The notes under the pieces were generated by a model. That model was not told the origin of the DNA and ran no database searches. It worked only from the letters and a program-made list of their open reading frames with translations. A DNA stretch of 24,179 nucleotides, taken from a virus. A program made the position numbers and the translations under genes. Position 1 is the first letter of the stretch. Each line of letters starts with the position of its first letter. Shown here piece by piece: positions 1-5,816 of this stretch. Location of the stretch: positions 1 through 24,179 of the IMG/VR virus record IMGVR_UViG_3300046780_000180; one strand, given 5' to 3'.

Positions 1-67
1 GGCCTGCGATCTGCGTCAGGCCATCCAGGGCATCAACCGCTATCACCAACTCGCGGTGAACCTATGA
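1..67 (+). CDS. 3' end of an upstream gene, product unknown
   Basis: An open frame enters from the left edge (first full codon at base 2) and ends at the TGA at 65-67. The visible 21 residues include DLRQAIQGINRYHQLAVNL, an ordinary amphipathic C-terminus. The stop overlaps the ATG of the next gene by four bases (ATGA), the same junction type seen throughout the window, which supports this frame. Too little remains to name the protein. Confidence 0.6.
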   Translation, partial: ACDLRQAIQGINRYHQLAVNL

Positions 68-396
68 AGATCAACTGGCTGCGGATCTCACTCGGGATAC
101 TCGCGATACTCGCGGTGTCATACGTCGGCCTGGCGCATGGCGCCCTCACGATCTGGGAGGCTCCGGTCTACAGCACGGCCACCTACGTGTGGACCGATAC
201 ACCGTGTGGGACGACCGCCACGAAGACCATCGCCACGACAACCATTGCGCAAATCGATCTCAACCTCGCGCCGGGCTGCCACCTCATCCAAGCCACCGCG
301 AAGTCCGCAACCGCCGTGTGGAACGTCTATCCCGCGATTCAGATTGTCATCGCCCGGCCCGGTAAACCTCTCAACATCACCGTCAAAGGAAAGTAA
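64..396 (+). CDS. Small secreted or membrane-anchored protein of unknown function
   Basis: This 110-residue protein begins with a charged MKINWLR followed by a hydrophobic stretch at about residues 7-25. That is either a signal peptide, possibly cut near LAHG-A, or a single membrane anchor. The rest is Thr/Ala/Ile-rich and predicted to be beta-strand, with two cysteines (C48 and C72) that could form a disulfide after export. It is coupled to the gene before it by an ATGA overlap and ends 2 nt before the next start. No catalytic motif is visible and I do not recognise the family. An exported phage protein upstream of virion genes could act in lysis, superinfection exclusion or as a surface component, but nothing in the sequence decides between these. 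Confidence 0.65.
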   Translation: MKINWLRISLGILAILAVSYVGLAHGALTIWEAPVYSTATYVWTDTPCGTTATKTIATTTIAQIDLNLAPGCHLIQATAKSATAVWNVYPAIQIVIARPGKPLNITVKGK

Positions 397-398
397 CT

Positions 399-755
399 AT
401 GGCCCTTCCGCAAGTCTCACTCAGCGCCGGCAAAGTCAACTGGACCCCGCCCACGACCGATAACACCGGCGCCGCACTCGTGCCGGCCGATACGCCCACC
501 GGCTATGTCGTGGGCCTGCGCAGCCTCACAGCGGTCGGCAGTATCGCGGGCACCTATCCGATTCAAAGCCCACCCACGGCCGCTAATGCGGTCACCGAAG
601 CCCTCACCGCGATCAACGCCACGCTCAAACCCGATGACTACGCGGTGAGCGTACAAGCGCAAAGTGCGAACGGACCATCGGACTGGGCGAGTGAATTTCA
701 ATTCACGGGAGTAGTTCCGGTCCCAAACCGCCCGACCAACGTTTCTGCCGGCTGA
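399..755 (+). CDS. Fibronectin type III-like domain protein
   Basis: The 118 residues read as one fibronectin-III-like beta sandwich: an opening VNWTPPTTDNTG, a middle strand with GYVVGLRS, and a late YAVSVQAQSANGPSDWASE, which matches the Y-x-V-x-A-x-N strand typical of Fn3. The last residues, VPNRPTNVSAG, look like the first strand of a second Fn3 module that is then cut by the TGA at 753-755. The start is an ATG with a good Shine-Dalgarno sequence (AAAGGAAAG) just upstream. Fn3 modules are common on phage virion surfaces, where they can bind carbohydrate or act as spacers. Inference: a surface or tail decoration protein. The out-of-frame open stretch at 715-840 may be a remnant or continuation of this gene. 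Confidence 0.7.
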   Translation: MALPQVSLSAGKVNWTPPTTDNTGAALVPADTPTGYVVGLRSLTAVGSIAGTYPIQSPPTAANAVTEALTAINATLKPDDYAVSVQAQSANGPSDWASEFQFTGVVPVPNRPTNVSAG

Positions 756-756
756 T

Positions 757-840
757 CTGCTGGATGCGACGTTGGTTACCGCGAAACTGCCAAATCTGCA
801 AACGCTGCGACTGCTAGCCGCGGATGCGCCGGGGAACTGA
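757..840 (+). CDS. Possible small ORF or frameshifted continuation of the Fn3 gene
   Basis: The +1 frame relative to the Fn3 gene is open from 715 to the TGA at 838-840. From the CTG at 757 it reads LLDATLVTAKLPNLQTLRLL, then ends AADAPGN, a plausible leucine-rich helix with codon use like the neighbours. Its TGA shares one base with the ATG of the zinc-ribbon gene (TGATG), the junction used by most genes in this region. That is the main reason to think the frame is translated. No ATG or GTG exists in the frame. It would need a CTG (757) or TTG (772) start, or a +1 shift from the Fn3 gene. It could also be degraded sequence. Confidence 0.25.
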   Translation: MLDATLVTAKLPNLQTLRLLAADAPGN

Positions 841-1055
841 TGCCCGCGCCCGCTTCACTGTGGTGTCCGACCTGCGCAGAGCAGCGGCTGCACACGTGGA
901 GCGGGATGCGCTGGGGCTGCGTGCGCTGCGGACACCTGTTCGTATCGGTCGTGGTCACCCCGCGATCGAATCCGGAAGCTACGGCGAAGTCCTCGAAGGG
1001 CGGGAAGGCGATGCGCTCGGGGTTCCTGCGGGGACTGAAGTGGCGGCACGCTTGA
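840..1055 (+). CDS. Small zinc-ribbon protein
   Basis: This 71-residue protein has two CxxC knuckles, C9-P-T-C12 and C27-V-R-C30, separated by a 14-residue loop and followed by GHLF. This is the usual layout of a small zinc ribbon that binds one Zn2+. The C-terminus (about residues 40-71) is basic and unstructured (SSKGGKAMRSGFLRGLKW), suited to contact with nucleic acid. The ATG overlaps an upstream TGA (TGATG) and has GGGGAA upstream as a weak ribosome site. Phage zinc ribbons of this size are often called hypothetical. They can be nucleic-acid binders or structural stabilisers. It is the only obvious metal-binding protein in a run of beta-rich virion genes. Function unknown. Confidence 0.7.
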   Translation: MPAPASLWCPTCAEQRLHTWSGMRWGCVRCGHLFVSVVVTPRSNPEATAKSSKGGKAMRSGFLRGLKWRHA

Positions 1056-1092
1056 CGGACGGCTCGAAATGAAGTGCAACAAGTGGATCCTC

Positions 1093-1111
1093 GGGGGAGA
1101 TTGCCACCATT
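1093..1111 (+). promoter_or_regulatory. Shine-Dalgarno plus probable AUU start codon
   Basis: GGGGGAG at 1093-1099 is followed after 9 nt by ATT at 1109-1111, which begins I/M-A-T-F-Q. No ATG, GTG, TTG or CTG occurs in this frame between the stop at 1070-1072 and the TTG at 1181. The spacing is ideal for initiation at the ATT, and the protein family usually begins MATFQ-like. The inferred start is therefore AUU. Confidence 0.5.
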
Positions 1112-1555
1112 GCTACCTTCCAAGTCGTCGATGAGTTTGCGAACTACATAGCGACCGCAGGCGGTACGGCTGGTCCCGACTTGGATGCGGATACCTTCAA
1201 GGCCGCCCTCACCAACGTGGCTCCCACGAAAGCCGGCACGCAGGTACTGGCTGATATCACGCAGATTGCCGCTACGGGCGGTTACGCAGTGGTGAGTCTT
1301 GCATCCGTGACGTTTGCTGAGACGGGCGGTGGGACGGGGATCTGGCAGTTTACCTCGGCCGCCTTCTCCTGGACCGCCTCGGGTGCGGATTTCGCTACGG
1401 CTCGGTATGTCGTGATCTACGACGACACGGCCACGACACCCGCGAAACCGGTTGTGGGATACATCGACTACGGAACGACCTTTATCGTGACCAACGGCAA
1501 TTCGCTCACCGTGACGCCGGGCGCCAACGGAATCTTCCGTATCACGGTCAATTGA
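1109..1555 (+). CDS. Conserved phage structural-type protein, probable AUU start
   Basis: The protein is 148 residues from the proposed ATT start. The N-terminal pattern ATFQVVDEFANYI, then DTFKAALTNVAP and VLADITQIA, matches from memory a widespread small phage protein (typical start MATFQ, then LKVALTNTAP and LADITEIAA) usually found among virion genes. The C-terminal half is beta-rich (WQFTSAAFSWTASG, ARYVVIYDD, VVGYIDYG, VTPGANGIFRI). The first conventional start is the TTG at 1181, which would remove 24 conserved residues, so I prefer 1109. An alternative is a sequencing error or mutation that changed ATG to ATT, or a frameshift from the small ORF at 1069-1134. It ends in a TGATG junction with the next gene. 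Probable minor virion component. Confidence 0.75.
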   Translation: MATFQVVDEFANYIATAGGTAGPDLDADTFKAALTNVAPTKAGTQVLADITQIAATGGYAVVSLASVTFAETGGGTGIWQFTSAAFSWTASGADFATARYVVIYDDTATTPAKPVVGYIDYGTTFIVTNGNSLTVTPGANGIFRITVN

Positions 1556-2298
1556 TGTATTTCCGGGGGAAAATATACGGCGGTTCCCCCGATGCGCTGG
1601 GAATTTCGGACGTCCCCCGCTTTTCAAGCGAGATTCAGATTCCGGAAGTGCCGTTCTTCACCAACTTCCCCAACACTGAAAACCCGCTGTCAGAAAACAA
1701 TCGCTGGATCAACAACGGCGCTCCTGCCAACAGTTTCACGAAGTGTCGCTGTACCCCAGGGTTTGCCTTCGGCACCAACGTTGGCTCGGGCTTCGATGAT
1801 TCCTACGACCACTTAAGCGGGTTCACGGCCAACTACTCCGTCACCGTCACTCTCAAGGTAGCGGGGGGCCTGCCGAACGATGGCAATAGCCGCGAGATCG
1901 AAATCATTCTGCGGCAGAACGAGGACGACTCTAGCGGAGTGAAGTACTACGAAGTTGACGCTGCCTACCTGGGCGCGATCACGGTCGTGCGCCTGGAAGG
2001 GGCGTCGGGCAGCTTCACGGTCTCAGGCTACAACGGCAATGCGCCGGGCGCCTTTTCCACCGGGGACAAGCTGCGCGCTTCGGTCTCGGGAAACGTGATC
2101 ACGGTCGACTACGCGCCGGTGTCCACGGGCATTTTCGGCAATCTCGGATCGGTGAACGTGCTTACCGACACTGCGCTGGCCAACAACGGCAACAAACAGA
2201 ACTACACCACGGGGCAGCCGGGGATCGGCTTCTTCATCCGGCCCGGTGCGAACAATACCGATTTCGGCATTTCCGACTGCACGGTGGCGAACATCTGA
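1555..2298 (+). CDS. Probable virion protein with a lectin-like (LamG/ConA-type) beta sandwich
   Basis: The 247-residue product starts at the ATG in a TGATG overlap. After about 60 N-terminal residues (IPEVPFFTNFPNTENPLSENNRW) it has a long beta-rich segment. Stretches such as YSVTVTLKVAG, REIEIILRQNEDD, KYYEVDAAYLG, ITVVRLEG and GDKLRASVSGNVITVDY are the strand series of concanavalin/LamG-like domains, and it ends with GQPGIGFFIRPGANNTDFGISDCTV, typical of that fold. The role in the family is carbohydrate binding or passive virion decoration. Neighbouring genes encode other single beta domains, so a surface or tail structure is likely. No catalytic residues can be assigned. Confidence 0.7.
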   Translation: MYFRGKIYGGSPDALGISDVPRFSSEIQIPEVPFFTNFPNTENPLSENNRWINNGAPANSFTKCRCTPGFAFGTNVGSGFDDSYDHLSGFTANYSVTVTLKVAGGLPNDGNSREIEIILRQNEDDSSGVKYYEVDAAYLGAITVVRLEGASGSFTVSGYNGNAPGAFSTGDKLRASVSGNVITVDYAPVSTGIFGNLGSVNVLTDTALANNGNKQNYTTGQPGIGFFIRPGANNTDFGISDCTVANI

Positions 2299-3032
2299 TG
2301 CCCATCGTCGGCACGCCTACCACGAATACCAGCTCCGCGGGCACCTCGCTCAGCATCACGCGCGCCGGAGTCACTGCGGGCAACACGCTTATCTTCGCCG
2401 TGGGCTACAACGACACCTCGGGAGGCGCAGGCCCTCCGGCCACCGCCACCGATACGAACGGCACGGTATCGGTTGCCCTTAAACCTGCGGCTCAAACCGC
2501 GGGGGCCGTTTCCTGTGGTGTCGCGATCTTCTTTGTCCCGAACTGCAATTCCGGATCGCACACGTTTGCGATGGGCTCCATTGGCGGTGGGGGCACCCTG
2601 TATTCAGGGGGTGCGGTCATCGAATGGTCGGGCCTGACCAATACGCCGTTGGATCAGACCGCAGGACCGGGGACCTCGCAAGGCGCATCGACCACGACGG
2701 GCAATACGGGTACTTCAGCAGCGCTCTCGCAGGCGACTGAATTGGTCGTAGCGGTTCTGGCGATTGCTTCAGGGGCGGGGCAAGCCAACGCTGCCATTTC
2801 GACGGCGTCCAGCGGCTACACATCTGTCTTGACGCTGAACAATACATCCACAGGCCCAGGCGTGCAGATTTCTTACAAGGAACCTAATAGCACCGCGGGG
2901 CAGATCGCGACGTGGACGTGGTCCGTGGGCAGTCCGGATGCCACGCAGCTCTCGACCGAGCAGGGCCTGGCGACCTTTCTTGAAACCATTCCGCCCTTCG
3001 TGTCCTTCCTGCCGCTCTTGGGAGTGGGCTGA
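2298..3032 (+). CDS. Beta-rich virion-type protein
   Basis: The 244 residues are rich in Gly, Ala, Ser and Thr and nearly free of charge. The pattern VTAGNTLIFAVGYND, TDTNG, AIFFVPNCNSGSHTFAM, AVIEWSGL, PLDQTAG and ATELVVAVLA is a recurring beta-sandwich module in phage and secreted proteins (V-x-x-GN-x-L-x-x-x-V, then EYSG-like, then ELLV-like). Two cysteines lie in the middle (VSCGVAIFFVPNC). The start is an ATG in a TGATG overlap. The C-terminus, PPFVSFLPLLGVG, is hydrophobic. I infer a structural protein exposed on the particle. No enzyme motif is seen. Confidence 0.65.
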   Translation: MPIVGTPTTNTSSAGTSLSITRAGVTAGNTLIFAVGYNDTSGGAGPPATATDTNGTVSVALKPAAQTAGAVSCGVAIFFVPNCNSGSHTFAMGSIGGGGTLYSGGAVIEWSGLTNTPLDQTAGPGTSQGASTTTGNTGTSAALSQATELVVAVLAIASGAGQANAAISTASSGYTSVLTLNNTSTGPGVQISYKEPNSTAGQIATWTWSVGSPDATQLSTEQGLATFLETIPPFVSFLPLLGVG

Positions 3033-3424
3033 TGTATCAGAAAATCAAACTCGTCGGAGGCGCGGGCGATATGGAGTCGGAAAGCACACTATCGTTCAGT
3101 CTCCTCGCGGCCAACACCAACAACGCCACGCTCGTGAAGGCCGGCCCCTCGGTCCTGTATTCGATTCACGCGGTGAACGTGAATGCCTCGCCGCGGTATC
3201 TGAAGTTCTACGACATGAAGGCCGCTCCCCAAGGGGGCGCGGGCACGCCGACTCGTCGCTATGCCATTCCGGGTAACGCCTCGGGTGCGGGCTTCGTATT
3301 GCAACCGGTGATCCCGATGAAGTTCGTGAATGGCATCGCTTTCGCGTTGGTCACTGGGGTTGCGGACTCGGATAACACCTCCCCGAGCGCCAACGATGTG
3401 ATTCTGACCCTGGAGTACATCTGA
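3032..3424 (+). CDS. Conserved phage virion-associated protein
   Basis: The 130-residue product has the pattern NNATLVKAGPSVLYSIHAVN, VNASPRYLKFYD, TPTRRYAIPG, then FVNGIAFALVTGVADSD and a final VILTLEYI. I recognise this as a small conserved phage protein found beside capsid or tail genes. The fold is likely a single beta sandwich. Start and stop are both TGATG junctions, so it is translated with its neighbours. The exact place in the particle is unknown. A head decoration or tail surface role is the natural guess. Confidence 0.7.
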   Translation: MYQKIKLVGGAGDMESESTLSFSLLAANTNNATLVKAGPSVLYSIHAVNVNASPRYLKFYDMKAAPQGGAGTPTRRYAIPGNASGAGFVLQPVIPMKFVNGIAFALVTGVADSDNTSPSANDVILTLEYI

Positions 3425-3696
3425 TGGCCAATGACGCCTTTGTTCAGGTCGCCGTCGATGGCGCGGGCAAGAAGATCGCGATGGATCAGGGCACGGACGC
3501 GTTCGGCAACACCGTGCTGCTGCAGAAGGCGCTCCTCGTCGGTGATCCGGCGGACGCCATGGCCCAGATGATGGAACTGCAGCGCCAGCAATTGGCGACG
3601 CTGCGCGCGATTCTTCGAGTTTTGTCTGACGTCTCCAATACACGCACTACGGAGGAAGACTACACCTCCACACCAGGAGTGAACTTCGATGGCTAA
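3424..3696 (+). CDS. Small phage protein with a C-terminal helix
   Basis: The 90 residues divide into a polar N-terminal half (FVQVAVDGAGKKIAMDQGTDAFGNTVLLQ) and a helical segment at about residues 40-68 (DAMAQMMELQRQQLATLRAILRVL) that could form a coiled coil. It ends in a Thr-rich tail. The ATG lies in a TGATG junction, and the stop overlaps the next start by 8 nt. The same layout is seen in small phage structural genes that accompany the flanking genes. Function unknown. Oligomer formation through the helix is an inference. Confidence 0.65.
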   Translation: MANDAFVQVAVDGAGKKIAMDQGTDAFGNTVLLQKALLVGDPADAMAQMMELQRQQLATLRAILRVLSDVSNTRTTEEDYTSTPGVNFDG

Positions 3697-4315
3697 CGCA
3701 CCTGTTCTTGCAGTGGGCCCGCAGATTGGCTCGGATGGAGCGCTCATCGCACAGCGCGCCGGGCGTCTGGGGGATGCGATCGTCTCCGAACTGAACGGCC
3801 GCTATTACGAGCAGAGCGCTCGCGGGCGTTTGTTCCTGGCCACCGCGATCGTCACCGCGCCGGTCATCTTCTCGACCGCGGCCGGGACGGGGGGGCCGCT
3901 GATTTGGAATCCGTCCAACTCGGGAGTGAACGTCTCGGTGCTGGCGGTGCTGTGTGGTGTCACCGTCGTGACCACCGTGGCGGCGGCCTTGGGCCTCACC
4001 GGCAATACGGGCCAGACTTCCGCGCCCACCTCTACGACGACGATTGACTCGCGCTCGAGCGCGCTGATCGGCGGGGTGGCCTCGGCCTCGACTCCCTACC
4101 GTGTCGGCACGCCCTCGAACGCGGGCGGCTTCTTCCTCCCGCTGCTGGCACTCCACACGGGTGCGCTCACGGTCGACACCACCGATTTGGGGTTGATCGA
4201 TGTGGGGGGAGCTGTGGTTTGCCCCCCTGGTGCGTGGGTCTCGATTGCGGCTTCAGCAACGGCCACCACCACCGTGGCGCAGCTCGGGATGCTCTACGCC
4301 GAAGTTCCGATCTGA
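3689..4315 (+). CDS. Conserved phage structural protein
   Basis: The product is 208 residues, from an ATG with AGGAG about 9 nt upstream. The motif GRYYEQSARGRLFLATA, followed by PLIWNPSNSGVNVSVLAV, is characteristic of a small beta-rich protein family found in many phage structural blocks. A Thr/Ser-rich loop (TGQTSAPTSTTTIDSRSS) follows at about residues 110-127, then further strands ending QLGMLYAEVPI. The central hydrophobic run (VSVLAVLCGVTVVTTVAAALGLTG) is Val/Thr-rich and fits buried beta strands better than a membrane segment. Probable component of the tail or particle surface. Confidence 0.7.
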   Translation: MANAPVLAVGPQIGSDGALIAQRAGRLGDAIVSELNGRYYEQSARGRLFLATAIVTAPVIFSTAAGTGGPLIWNPSNSGVNVSVLAVLCGVTVVTTVAAALGLTGNTGQTSAPTSTTTIDSRSSALIGGVASASTPYRVGTPSNAGGFFLPLLALHTGALTVDTTDLGLIDVGGAVVCPPGAWVSIAASATATTTVAQLGMLYAEVPI

Positions 4316-4323
4316 CGTGATCT

Positions 4324-5073
4324 GTGTGGGCGGACTTACGGAGCCTATGGGAAGCCCCGGCAGGGACTTCCCTTTCGCTGGCGATCGATACGCCGGGTTC
4401 CGTCACGCTCGACGGTCAGTCGGTCGCGCTGTCGCTGGGCCTCGCACTGGATGCCGGGGCCATTTCCTTCCAAGGTCAGTCGATCACGGCCTCTATAGGC
4501 TTGCCGCTGACCGCTGGATCGCTGACGGTCGTCGGTCAGTCGGCGACTTTCGCGCTCAATCTCGCCGCGACCAATGGGTCGATCACGTTGGACGGGCAGG
4601 CGATTCCACTCAGCCTGAGTGGAGCACTTGCGCTCGCGATCGATGCCCCCGGGACGTTCAATCTCACGGGCCAAACGGTCGATTTGACGCTCACGGGTGG
4701 CACCGACGCCGGTCGTCCACGCCGTCGAATACGCGAAATCTACCGCGTGACGGTCGATGGCGAAGTCTTCGAGTTCGCAAGCCTCGCGGAAGCCCTGGAG
4801 CTGTTGAACCGCGCCCAGGCTCTCGCCGCGCGCGTCGCTGCTCAGAAGGCTCGCCAAGCGACCGAGCGGGCTATCCCGCAGCGATCCCAGCCCACTCTTG
4901 CGCTTCCCCGCATCGCCGTGAACTCCAGGGATCTGCGTCCCGCGGTAACAGAAACCAAGCGCGTGATTGCCGAAACCTACCGCCGCGCTCTGGTAGATGC
5001 TGAGATCGCCGTCCTCATCGAACTCAAAACCCGCGATGAGCAAAACGAAGATGCAATGTGGCTCCTGATGTAG
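4324..5073 (+). CDS. Repeat protein with G-x5-GQ repeats and a helical C-terminus
   Basis: This 249-residue protein starts at the first possible codon, GTG, 8 nt after the previous stop. No strong ribosome site is visible, so the start is uncertain. Residues about 25-126 hold five repeats built on G-x5-GQ (GSVTLDGQ, GAISFQGQ, GSLTVVGQ, GSITLDGQ, GTFNLTGQ), each followed by alternating L/A/S strands. Such repeats are seen in phage structural proteins and should stack as short beta hairpins. After a basic linker (RPRRRIREIYRV) comes an Ala/Leu/Arg-rich helical region (SLAEALELLNRAQALAARVAAQKARQATERA) and a final charged helix. This joins a repetitive shaft to a possible coiled-coil anchor. Likely a virion fibre-like or decorating protein. 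Confidence 0.65.
   Translation: MWADLRSLWEAPAGTSLSLAIDTPGSVTLDGQSVALSLGLALDAGAISFQGQSITASIGLPLTAGSLTVVGQSATFALNLAATNGSITLDGQAIPLSLSGALALAIDAPGTFNLTGQTVDLTLTGGTDAGRPRRRIREIYRVTVDGEVFEFASLAEALELLNRAQALAARVAAQKARQATERAIPQRSQPTLALPRIAVNSRDLRPAVTETKRVIAETYRRALVDAEIAVLIELKTRDEQNEDAMWLLM
4396..4701 (+). repeat. Five in-frame protein repeats, 60-nt period then one of 75 nt
   Basis: The glycine codon that opens each G-x5-GQ unit lies at 4396, 4456, 4516, 4576 and 4651. The first four units are spaced exactly 60 nt (20 residues) and the last by 75 nt. GGTCAGTCG recurs in the first three, but the rest of each unit has diverged, so this is an old duplication kept at the protein level. Confidence 0.7.
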
Positions 5074-5133
5074 TAAGACTGTAATTAAGCGCATTCCACG
5101 CGGCACTGCCCGGGAAAGCCATCCTCATTTCCA

Positions 5134-5490
5134 ATGGATGACTATCCCATGTCGCAGTACCTCGAAAACTCCAAACACGCCGCTGGAACGGCCGCTGTCG
5201 AAAAACATTTCGGCGGGGGCAATCAAGGTCAACGACCCGGGAGCGATTCGCTTCTAAAAGCGGCGCCCTACGGATCGGCTGACTGGAATCCCACTGTCAG
5301 CGTTCCCGGTGGCACCACGCAGGCTGGCCTTCAGAACACGGCCGTCACTTCGCGCGAGCGCAGTGAGTTCAATCCACCTGGACAGAGCCTGCCCCGCGAA
5401 ACCGGGGTGAACTACAAACCAGCCGCGAATGCCGGTCATACCGTCACGCAGGATCCATTCCAGTTGGCGGACGGCTTTCCTGGGAATTAG
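5134..5490 (+). CDS. Hydrophilic phage protein of unknown function
   Basis: The 118 residues are Gly/Asn/Pro/Ser-rich and appear largely disordered (EKHFGGGNQGQRPGSDS, SVPGGTTQAGLQN, FNPPGQSLPRE, GHTVTQDPFQLADGF). No domain is recognised. The ATG at 5134 has no clear ribosome site at proper distance. The ATG at 5149 (MSQYLEN) is an alternative that removes five residues. The gene sits in the widest non-overlapping stretch of the window: 60 nt before it and 50 nt after it. The upstream gap begins with an AT-rich GTAATTAAG but contains no convincing -35/-10 pair. Its position directly before the terminase genes suggests a link to packaging or a virion role, but this is only context. Confidence 0.55.
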   Translation: MDDYPMSQYLENSKHAAGTAAVEKHFGGGNQGQRPGSDSLLKAAPYGSADWNPTVSVPGGTTQAGLQNTAVTSRERSEFNPPGQSLPRETGVNYKPAANAGHTVTQDPFQLADGFPGN

Positions 5491-5525
5491 ATCGAGTCTC
5501 ACCGTGAATTCAGAACAAGCGCGAA

Positions 5526-5560
5526 TCAAGGCGCCTTGAGATGGCCTTCAAGAAAGGCCA
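5526..5560 (+). promoter_or_regulatory. Adjacent inverted repeats bracketing the small-terminase start
   Basis: TCAAGGCGCCTTGA at 5526-5539 is a perfect 14-nt palindrome that ends one base before the ATG at 5541. TGGCCTT (5542-5548) and AAGGCCA (5554-5560) form a second inverted repeat with a 5-nt loop, starting inside the start codon. The CTTGA arm of the first (5535-5539) can also pair with TCAAG at 5548-5552, so mutually exclusive hairpins are possible. The only SD-like bases (AAGG, 5528-5531) lie in the palindrome. It could be a protein operator, a translational switch or part of a packaging site. Confidence 0.5.
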
Positions 5561-5816
5561 GAGCGGCAATCCAGGGGGGCGGCCCAAGGAAGACAACGAC
5601 GTCAAGCAACTCGCTCGCGAGCATTCCGAGGAAGCCCTGCAGCGATTACTGACCTGGATGCGCAGCGAGAACCCGAAAGCTTCGGTCGCCGCTTGTCAGG
5701 CCGTTCTAGATCGTGCGTACGGCAAACCCGCTCAAGCACTGATTGGCGGAGACGAGAACGATCCGCCGCTGAAGATCCAGCAGGTCAAGCGCGTGATCGT
5801 CCGTGCGCAGTCTTAG
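5541..5816 (+). CDS. terS: Probable terminase small subunit (DUF5681-like)
   Basis: The 91-residue protein opens with FKKGQSGNPGGRPK, the hallmark N-terminus of DUF5681-type phage proteins, which sit directly before large terminases and are thought to act as small subunits that recognise DNA and regulate the motor. The middle (DVKQLAREHSEEALQRLLTWM, then ASVAACQAVLDRAYGKP) is helical and resembles the helix-turn-helix and oligomerisation region of small terminases. It is shorter than classical TerS proteins (about 140-180 residues). The gene overlaps the large subunit by 14 nt. Its start codon lies between two inverted repeats. The small-terminase role is inferred from domain and position. 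Confidence 0.75.
   Translation: MAFKKGQSGNPGGRPKEDNDVKQLAREHSEEALQRLLTWMRSENPKASVAACQAVLDRAYGKPAQALIGGDENDPPLKIQQVKRVIVRAQS

Noticed and set aside
764-817. Cysteine-rich 17-residue ORF (RNCQICKRCDC)
   Set aside because: It lacks a ribosome site, and its TGC codons arise from CTG-rich coding in the overlapping +1 frame. Kept only as the possible end of a -1 frameshift product.
1069-1134. 21-residue ORF with three cysteines and two histidines (MKCNKWILGGDCHHCYLPSRR split by shared bases with the next gene)
   Set aside because: No good ribosome site, it overlaps the proposed AUU-started gene, and it is too short to judge. It could matter only if a +1 shift joins it to the next gene.
776-1627. 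Long - strand open frame (283 residues) opposite the zinc-ribbon and following genes
   Set aside because: It runs antisense to better-supported genes, is rich in Arg, Gly and His with no domain, and is what high-GC codon bias produces on the opposite strand.
4200-5003. + strand open frame (267 residues) overlapping the end of one structural gene and the repeat protein
   Set aside because: Arg/Pro/Ser-rich shadow. The other frame has the regular G-x5-GQ repeats and a helical tail.
5074-5133. Possible promoter in the 60-nt gap before the hydrophilic gene
   Set aside because: There is an AT-rich start (GTAATTAAG), but no acceptable pair of -35 and -10 boxes and no phage-type promoter repeated elsewhere.
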